DNA of 64,000 nt, taken from NCBI GenBank assembly GCA_964006375.1, contig OZ023262.1, positions 196,231,907 to 196,295,906 on the forward strand. Direction: 5' to 3'. The notes beneath the pieces are model-generated. The model was given only the letters and a program-made list of their open reading frames with translations, was not told the origin of the DNA and did not search any database. Source of the DNA: Tillus elongatus. Taxonomy: Eukaryota; Arthropoda; Insecta; Coleoptera; Cleridae. This document shows positions 57,783 through 64,000 of the stretch, piece after piece. Position 1 is the first letter of the stretch. Each line of letters opens with the position of its first letter. The position numbers and the translations under genes were made by a program.

Positions 57783-58729
57783 TATATTTACTGTCGCAAG
57801 CAAGCATTTGACGATAATGAAGCATCAACAAGTGCGAAAACGAGAGTGTTTCTTAGACAAAAATCAAGAAAACATTCTTAGAAATATTTAGAGTTTGGGT
57901 TTACCAGCACTTAAGTAAATAAAGAAGAAAGGTCCCTGTGTGTCATTTGCTTAAACATGTTGGCAGCAGACAGTATGAAACCTAAACTTAAACGACATTT
58001 GGAAATGCTTCATAGTGAGTACGTTAGCAAACCTCGAGAATTTTTCGAATTACAATTAAAATCATATGAAAAGCAAAAATCATATATTTTTAAAACCTTG
58101 TCTGTGGATCAAAAGGCTTTACTTGCCTCTCACAAAGTTTAATATCAAATAGCCAGATGTAAAAAGCCTTACACCATTGGTGAAGAGCTTATTCTGTCAG
58201 TTGCATTTGAGATCGGAGAAACTATGTTTGGAGATAATTTTGTTAAATAATTGCAGTCCATACCTCTATCAAATGATACTTCTGCCCGTCGATTATTTTT
58301 TTTCAATTCAGCTTCATGAGGCAACAGATAGAAATAAAGATGCTGATTTAATTGCCTATGTTCGATTTTGGTATGGTATGTTAGGAGTAGGAGAAATACT
58401 ATTCTGCAAACCAATAGAACTCAAAAGCAACAGCGCTTGCTTTATTTGCTATCATCAATGATTTTCTAAACTGGGCAAACATAGAGTGGAAACATTGCGT
58501 CGGAATACAATGTTTGGAAGATTCCAAAGTATACAAGCACTTGTGAAATACACATCAGCACAGTGTATTTGGACACATTGAATGATCCACAGAGAAGCTG
58601 CGGCTCTAAAAAAAAATGAGTCCTGGTCTGAATATAGTGCTAACGATAGTAACAACCGTAGTAAATTATATAAAAATAAGATCCCTAAAATCAGGAATCT
58701 TTTTTGGACTTTGTTAATATTTTTGCCTC

Positions 58730-59066
<337 letters not shown>

Positions 59067-60120
59067 GCGATGCAACATGGTTATCACGCGGGACATTTTG
59101 CAGCGAGTTTATGAATTAGGAGATGAAAACGCCATTTTTCTAGAGGAGTAAAAGCCGAAAAGTTTCGACATAATTTATTTGTGATGAAATTGAGCTACTT
59201 GGACGATATATTCGAGAAATTGAATACCTTGTATCTTCCACTCGAAGAAGCAAACACACATATGCTGGATACGAGTGATAAAGTTAATGCTGGAATTATG
59301 AAGCAGAAATGTAAAGCAAAAAAAAACCTAGAAATGTTTGCAAACGTGGATGAATATGTTAGAAGCTACAAGGCTGAAGAGCAACATATGGCAGTTGTTT
59401 TGTAACCATTGAAAATCATTTAGCCATGCTGGCAGATAATTTAAAAAAAGTATTTTCTTGCTGACGTCAACTTGATAGCAAGTTACAAGTGGGCTAGGAC
59501 CCATTTTTAAAATACTCCCGAAGGTCGAAGGTCTCAACTGCCGAAGAGGACATCTTTATAGACTTCACGGTAAGTGGCGAAATCAAAAGACAATTTAGTA
59601 ATAGATCAGCCTTTGAATTTCGGCCAAGGCTGGATGATGAGTTTTCTGCACACAAGTGCATGTCGTATACTATTACAATTTTTAACATCCTACCTTTCAG
59701 AAATCGGATTTTCTGCGGTGTCGGTTTTGAAGGCAAAATATAGATCTCAGCTGAATATATAAAAGGAGCTTAGAGTGTCATTTTCTAATATTAAACCTTA
59801 AACTTTGCTCTGCAAGACATACCTAAGGGTGTGTCTAATAATAATAATGTCACTAATAATTTTTAACATTGTTCTTTATTTAATATTAATAAGTTAATTA
59901 ATAAATATAATGTGCAGTACTGATACAAACCTATATAAGTGTATTCTATTGTTTTCCTTTTAGTAAACTAAATACATTTTTATAATATATTTTTTCTAAT
60001 TTTCTCTCAATATGCTCGCGCCCTACAGTTTGAGAATCGCTACATTAGATTATTAATTTTTAGAAGTGTCTTTTCTACTTGAAAAAGGTACACACAAATA
60101 TAACATCAGTTTGGCGAATT

Positions 60121-60319
60121 ATTTTTTTATTATTTTTTATTTTTTATTTTTTTATTAATATTATTGGCTGCGGCATCTCAGGCCATTAGCACATTCTTTC
60201 CCATCATTTAACATTTTTTACAAATTTTCCAGACAATGTCAACTTGGCTCGCCCGGGAATCGAACCCGGGACCTCTCGCTTTGCAGGCTGGCACCTAGCC
60301 ACCTGCGCCACGAATGCGT
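60121..60319 (-). mobile_element. tRNA-derived SINE
   Basis: The minus strand starts with a tRNA-like head: A-box-like TGGCGCAGGTGG (60299-60310) and B-box GGTTCGATTCC (60256-60266) with a paired T-arm (CCCGGG..CCCGGG) and a CTGCA anticodon-loop region resembling tRNA-Cys. A ~75-bp body follows, then an A/T-rich tail (AATAAAAAAATAAAAAAT type). A short AATTAT repeat on both sides may be the target duplication. It lacks acceptor pairing, so it is not a tRNA gene. Different family from the 10.6-kb SINE. Confidence 0.78.
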
Positions 60320-60852
60320 CAAATTATATTTAAACTATGTATATATTCACATTTATACCAATTTAAGTAATCAGATAAGTCGCTTCTGAAGAATATAACT
60401 TTTAAATACTAATGTACTGAACACAAAATTGTAAATAATTGAATTTAATTTAATGATGATTGGAATCCCTTCTCTCAACCAACATTGTTAATGGATTACA
60501 AGAAATGGTATTGTAATAAATTATAGCAAGTATATAAAAATTTTCAAATAAATGTGTAATAGTAACATTAAAGTTTTCTTTCAATTAAAGTTATTTTTAG
60601 AAGAAGGAAAGCTGAATTGTTATTTATATATTTTTTATATTTAAAATTCCCGCCAAATTGTTAAAATGGTGATCGTAATTATCCGTCAGTAATAGATGGA
60701 ATTTTTTCACGATCATCTGAACAGGTCTATGTTCTGTGGGTATGACGTCTGTAGAAAAGCTAACAAATAAAAAGATTTACTGTAATTTAATAGTTATATT
60801 TACTACATTATTTTGTTAACAGTCGTTACACTTTAGAGCGCTAATATTACTG
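60320..60852. other. No recognisable feature
   Basis: AT-rich; may be part of the Penelope-like element that surrounds it, but nothing specific is seen. Confidence 0.3.
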
Positions 60853-60935
60853 TTTACTTTTTAGGGCGATTACGACTATATTCTGCGGACCTATGCCTTA
60901 AAGAAAGTCACTTTGCATTAAACTTCTCTACGACT
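60853..60935 (+). repeat. Partner of 56516-56590 (Penelope-like terminus)
   Basis: GTTTACTTTTTAGGGCG, CCTTAAAGAAAGTCACTTTG and CATTAAACT match 56516-56590 in the same orientation. Two direct copies ~4.3 kb apart fit the terminal-repeat layout of Penelope-like elements. Confidence 0.55.
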
Positions 60936-61004
60936 AAATAGGTGTAAAAGTTTTATTATCAGCTTTATTGATTTATGTGTTTTAGCAGTTAGCAGTTTAA
61001 TCCA

Positions 61005-61376
61005 TTGATCTTGTCAATTATTTGGATAAAGTTGAAAAAACGCTTCAAGAGTAATGAAAAATTGTTAAGTAAAATATTGAGGCAGGGATGTCAGGGAAAA
61101 GTGAGGTTAATTGAAATGGCTTTTAATGGAAGAACGGTGAAAATAGATTTGATGAGACAAATTAAAGAGTATTGGGAAAATGTCACCAATTTTCTGCCAT
61201 CCCCTTTGAAACGTGTAAAAGAGTACACATGGTTCAAAGCAAGCTTCGATAACTTTGTTTTTATAAAAATTAAAAAAAAATTTCACCTAATAAGAATTAT
61301 TTACGAAATAAGTGATCTATCTACGATTTTAGACTTTCACGGACAGTGTTGTTTAGTACGCAAGATGGCTTCCTGA
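61005..61376 (+). other. Open frame of 123 codons, unrecognised
   Basis: Basic, AT-coded frame (MILSIIWIKLKKRFKSNEKL...). No domain recognised. Its position between a Penelope-like terminus and Penelope-like RT could make it a decayed N-terminal part of that element; that is inference only. Confidence 0.3.
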
Positions 61377-61614
61377 CGGTTTTGCCGTAGTCCAACTCGC
61401 TTATTAGAGGGATGCTAGACGTTTCGCCAACCATAGCGGCTGATTATAATCGCTTGGCCGTGGATAGCGCAGGCACACAAGGTGGTGATATAGTTGAAGG
61501 TGACGTCAGCATTATTGATTCTTGCAATTGTATGTATGGTGTCATGCCGCTAGGGTATCTGAAGTACTTTCTGTTGGTAATTGCGGGGAGCGAGGTTTGA
61601 ATTATTTTCATACC

Positions 61615-61914
61615 ATCTTTGTTTAGGCTATTCAATAAAAGCAATGTGAAGAACTCAAAGTATTTAATCGAAAGCATCAACAACATTCAGCTTACAAAAG
61701 AAGACATTCTAGTAAGCTTCGACATTGAGTCACTTTGACAAAACAGAGCAGGTTTGCTTAAGCACAAAGAAGGAGTGGATAGGGGTAATATATTGAGTCT
61801 GGTAATAGCAGATTTCTTCATGGGACACTTTGAGGCAAAAACATTGAGAACGGTAGAATTTAAAACCAAGATGTGGCTAAGATACTTTGATGACACCCTT
61901 GTTAATCCACCATC
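61615..61914 (+). pseudogene. Penelope-like reverse transcriptase relic
   Basis: Reads FNKSNVKNSKYLIESINNIQ, then EDILVSFDIESL (RT motif A, as LVSFDVVSLFT in Penelope-like elements), a stop, GNILSLVIADFFMGHFEAKT (GSPLSPVIANLFMEHFE) and MWLRYFDDTLV (catalytic YVDDTF block, both Asp kept). It ends abruptly where the LINE starts at 61915. One stop and a deletion between motifs A and B make it non-functional. Confidence 0.8.
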
Positions 61915-64000
61915 AGCAGGTGGTAGTGGAATTTTCCTTTATGTAATAGTAAAGGATTTTTTCACGCCCGAGGAGGTACCACCCCATACATCAAGGGGCC
62001 GGTGAAGTCCCAACGGACGTTTCCGGTTCTGGTGTATGAGTCGGTTTCCCTTATAAGCAAAAATGATGATGGCTCCTCCTTGTATAAAATATTCCGGAGG
62101 CAAAATACCCCTCCATTCGGATCTCCGGGAGAGGGGTGTACAGGGGGCGCCAACATCAAGATTTAACATATCCTTTTCGAATATATGTGGCCTAAATTCT
62201 AACCTGAACTCCGTCCACCATTTCCTCCAGGCTAACAGGCCCCAACTCCTCTTCCTCACCGAAACCCAAATCAGTGCCAAAACAGCCACTAATCACCTTA
62301 ATTTCCCGGGGTATGAGCTCCTTACTGCCTTTAGATTGCATGGAGGCGTGTGCGCATACGTCCGTAGCAATCTACCCTGCACCAGACTTCCCAATTTAGA
62401 AGCTGGAAGAAAAGACATACTATGGATAAAACTCTCTCTCAGGGCTGCAACTAAATTCATCTGTTGCATTTACCGGTCACCTTCTGACAACAACTTTGTC
62501 CAGCTCTTTGACTACCTTTCTGAAAAAACCGACTATCTGATTTCTGAATATCCTTCCTCCGAGGTCACTATTCTTGGCGACTTCAATGTACATAATAAGG
62601 AATGGCTAGGATCTTCAAAAACCGATCCACAAGGGAGAGCAGCGGAGGCCTTTGCAGTCAGCAATTCTTTGGCCAATATGGTTCAGCAACCTACTTACTT
62701 TCCTCGTATCCCAACACACAGCTCAAATCCCTTGGATCTCCTTCTTACTACAAATCCTGAATGCTATAAGATATCAGTCACCGCCCCCCTTGGTCGCTCA
62801 GACCACGGCATGGTCACTGCTTCCTGTGCAATGCAACCCGAGGTCACACAGTCATCACACCCACGTATCGTTTGGCACTACAACTCCGCAAACTGGGACG
62901 AAATGCGGGATTACTTTTCCTCATTTCCATGGGCGTCTGTCTGCTTCTCTCATCCTGACCCCTCTGATATCTCACAAAACGTCACCGAAATTATCCAAGC
63001 TGGCATGGAATTATTTATTCCACGTACACAGAAAACCTCTTCAGCCACTCAAAAGCCCTGGTTCTCTAAATCCTGTGACAAGGCCAGACTTGAAAAGGTC
63101 AAAGCTCACAAAACGCTTCTACACAATCCCAGTCAAGAAAATCGTCAAGCATTCAACGACGCAAGAAACCGCTATGTCCGCATTCTTTCTGAGGCAAAAA
63201 ACTCGTTTAATAACCACATCAAAAACAAAGTCCTCTCAAGCTCCAACGGCGGCAAACCCTTCTGGACTCTTGCTAAGTCTATTGGGAATAATTTCTGCAA
63301 GAGCACGTTCCCACCTCTTGTCTCAGGTGATGAAATTGTTTCTACCGCCCTGGGCAAGGCTGAACTTTTTGCTTCGTTGTTCGCCGGAAATTCTACTCTC
63401 AACCCACCTCCAAATGTTCAAACACCAACAGTCCCCAATGTCGCGCATAAAATGACTGATATCATTTTCAAAACTAAAAAGGTACGAAAGATGCTCTCTT
63501 CTCTTAATACCAGGAAAGCCTCTGGCCTTGACGAGATCCCAGCAATTGTTCTCAAAAAATGCGCACCAGAACTTGCTCCTGTCCTGACTCGTCTGTTTCA
63601 GATATCTTACAATAAAGGCATATTCCCTAGTAACTGGAAAACTGCTCGAGTACAACCCATCCCCAAGAAAGGATCCAAAGCGCTTCATAGCAACTACAGG
63701 CCTATTTCTCTCCTTTCAGTCATCTCTAAAGTGATGGAAAAGTATATAAACACCGAACTACTAAAATTCCTTGAAAAACACAGTCTAATCCACGACAGGC
63801 AGTATGGATTCCGTCAGCACAGATCAACTGCCGACCTCCTTTCCTTTGTCACCCATTCTTGGAACAAGTCTATGGAACAACACGGTGAATCCCAGATTGT
63901 TGCTCTAGACATATCCAAAGCATTCGACCAGGTCTGGCACGCAGCGCTGCTTAATAAACTTCCGGCCTATGGCCTACCACCAAAACTTTGTACCTGGACA
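61915..64000 (+). mobile_element. Second LINE copy, cut by window edge
   Basis: Aligns with 18066-20151 at a constant offset of 43849, so no net indel in 2086 bp, with roughly 18 substitutions by eye (>99% identity). Begins at the same 5' base (AGCAGGTGGTAGTGG), so both copies probably share the true 5' end or the same truncation point. Confidence 0.95.
62063..64000 (+). CDS. LINE ORF2 (endonuclease-RT), partial at window edge
   Basis: Open from ATG at 62063 to the window end (646 codons), equivalent to residues 1-646 of the copy at 18214. The endonuclease motifs (TETQ, GDFNVH, SDH) and the first RT blocks (YRPISLLS, DISKAFD) are intact; the YADD active site lies beyond the window. Differences from the first copy are mostly silent or conservative, with several replacements (such as M to R, Y to C, L to S, P to H, R to H). 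Confidence 0.92.
   Translation, partial: MMMAPPCIKYSGGKIPLHSDLRERGVQGAPTSRFNISFSNICGLNSNLNSVHHFLQANRPQLLFLTETQISAKTATNHLNFPGYELLTAFRLHGGVCAYVRSNLPCTRLPNLEAGRKDILWIKLSLRAATKFICCIYRSPSDNNFVQLFDYLSEKTDYLISEYPSSEVTILGDFNVHNKEWLGSSKTDPQGRAAEAFAVSNSLANMVQQPTYFPRIPTHSSNPLDLLLTTNPECYKISVTAPLGRSDHGMVTASCAMQPEVTQSSHPRIVWHYNSANWDEMRDYFSSFPWASVCFSHPDPSDISQNVTEIIQAGMELFIPRTQKTSSATQKPWFSKSCDKARLEKVKAHKTLLHNPSQENRQAFNDARNRYVRILSEAKNSFNNHIKNKVLSSSNGGKPFWTLAKSIGNNFCKSTFPPLVSGDEIVSTALGKAELFASLFAGNSTLNPPPNVQTPTVPNVAHKMTDIIFKTKKVRKMLSSLNTRKASGLDEIPAIVLKKCAPELAPVLTRLFQISYNKGIFPSNWKTARVQPIPKKGSKALHSNYRPISLLSVISKVMEKYINTELLKFLEKHSLIHDRQYGFRQHRSTADLLSFVTHSWNKSMEQHGESQIVALDISKAFDQVWHAALLNKLPAYGLPPKLCTWT

Noticed and set aside
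60243..60319. tRNA-Cys-like gene
   Set aside because: A and B boxes are present but acceptor-stem pairing is missing and an A/T-rich tail follows a short body: a SINE head.
62652..63455. 267-codon plus-strand frame in the second LINE copy
   Set aside because: Out-of-frame reading of the endonuclease-RT ORF. In the first copy the same frame is split by stops, showing no constraint.

Overview
The window looks like intergenic DNA from an arthropod, most likely an insect with a large repeat-rich genome. It is AT-rich, full of long (TA)n microsatellites, and packed with nested transposable elements of kinds common in insects: Tc1/mariner elements with long terminal inverted repeats (TIRs), a hAT/ZBED element, several LINE types, Penelope-like pieces, tRNA-derived SINEs and MITEs. 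I found no convincing host gene, no rRNA and no functional tRNA. Species cannot be named from the sequence alone.

Layout. 0-5 kb: a Penelope-like terminus, degenerate satellite units, a LINE fragment hit by a MITE, and a MITE carrying a (TA)n tract. 6.5-10 kb: an R2-like reverse transcriptase (RT) fragment and two mariner-type transposase relics. 10-15.2 kb: two MITE copies, a SINE with target-site duplication, and a 2.6-kb mariner element with ~600-bp TIRs. 15.2-18 kb: a truncated MITE, a tandem repeat pair and a Penelope-like fragment. 18-21.2 kb: a LINE with an intact 988-codon endonuclease/RT frame. 22.5-24.8 kb: an R2-like LINE relic. 24.9-28.3 kb: a second long-TIR mariner relic. 29.8-30.9 kb: a SINE-related repeat and another transposase relic. 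32.6-34.9 kb: a satellite array with a 364-bp higher-order unit and embedded (TA)n tracts. 35-36.3 kb: a LINE with an RNase H domain inserted into another LINE. 36.9-38.7 kb: a third long-TIR mariner relic. 39.8 kb: a hammerhead ribozyme motif. 40.5-42.5 kb: a LINE with intact ORF1 but no RT. 42.9-43.8 kb: a truncated LINE copy and a transposase C-terminus. 45.2-45.5 kb: head-to-head Penelope-like termini. 46.1-48.4 kb: a mariner element whose transposase is split by a possible intron or insertion. 49.3-52.1 kb: MITE copies. 53.4-55.5 kb: the best-preserved mariner element, with one stop codon. 55.5-56.4 kb: a foldback MITE. 56.8-60 kb: a hAT element with an 8-bp target duplication, itself carrying a MITE and a LINE tail. 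60-62 kb: a SINE and Penelope-like RT. 61.9 kb to the end: a second LINE copy, over 99% identical to the first and cut by the window edge.

Nothing here forms an operon or pathway. The functional logic is autonomous elements (LINE RT, DD36D transposases, hAT transposase) alongside non-autonomous passengers (SINEs, MITEs) they may mobilise. The most notable signals are the hammerhead motif at 39.80-39.84 kb with more decayed relatives, a MITE family seen with and without a (TA)n module, a transposase frame interrupted by a 127-bp GT...AG segment flanked by a 7-bp duplication, and a near-identical pair of LINE copies indicating recent activity.
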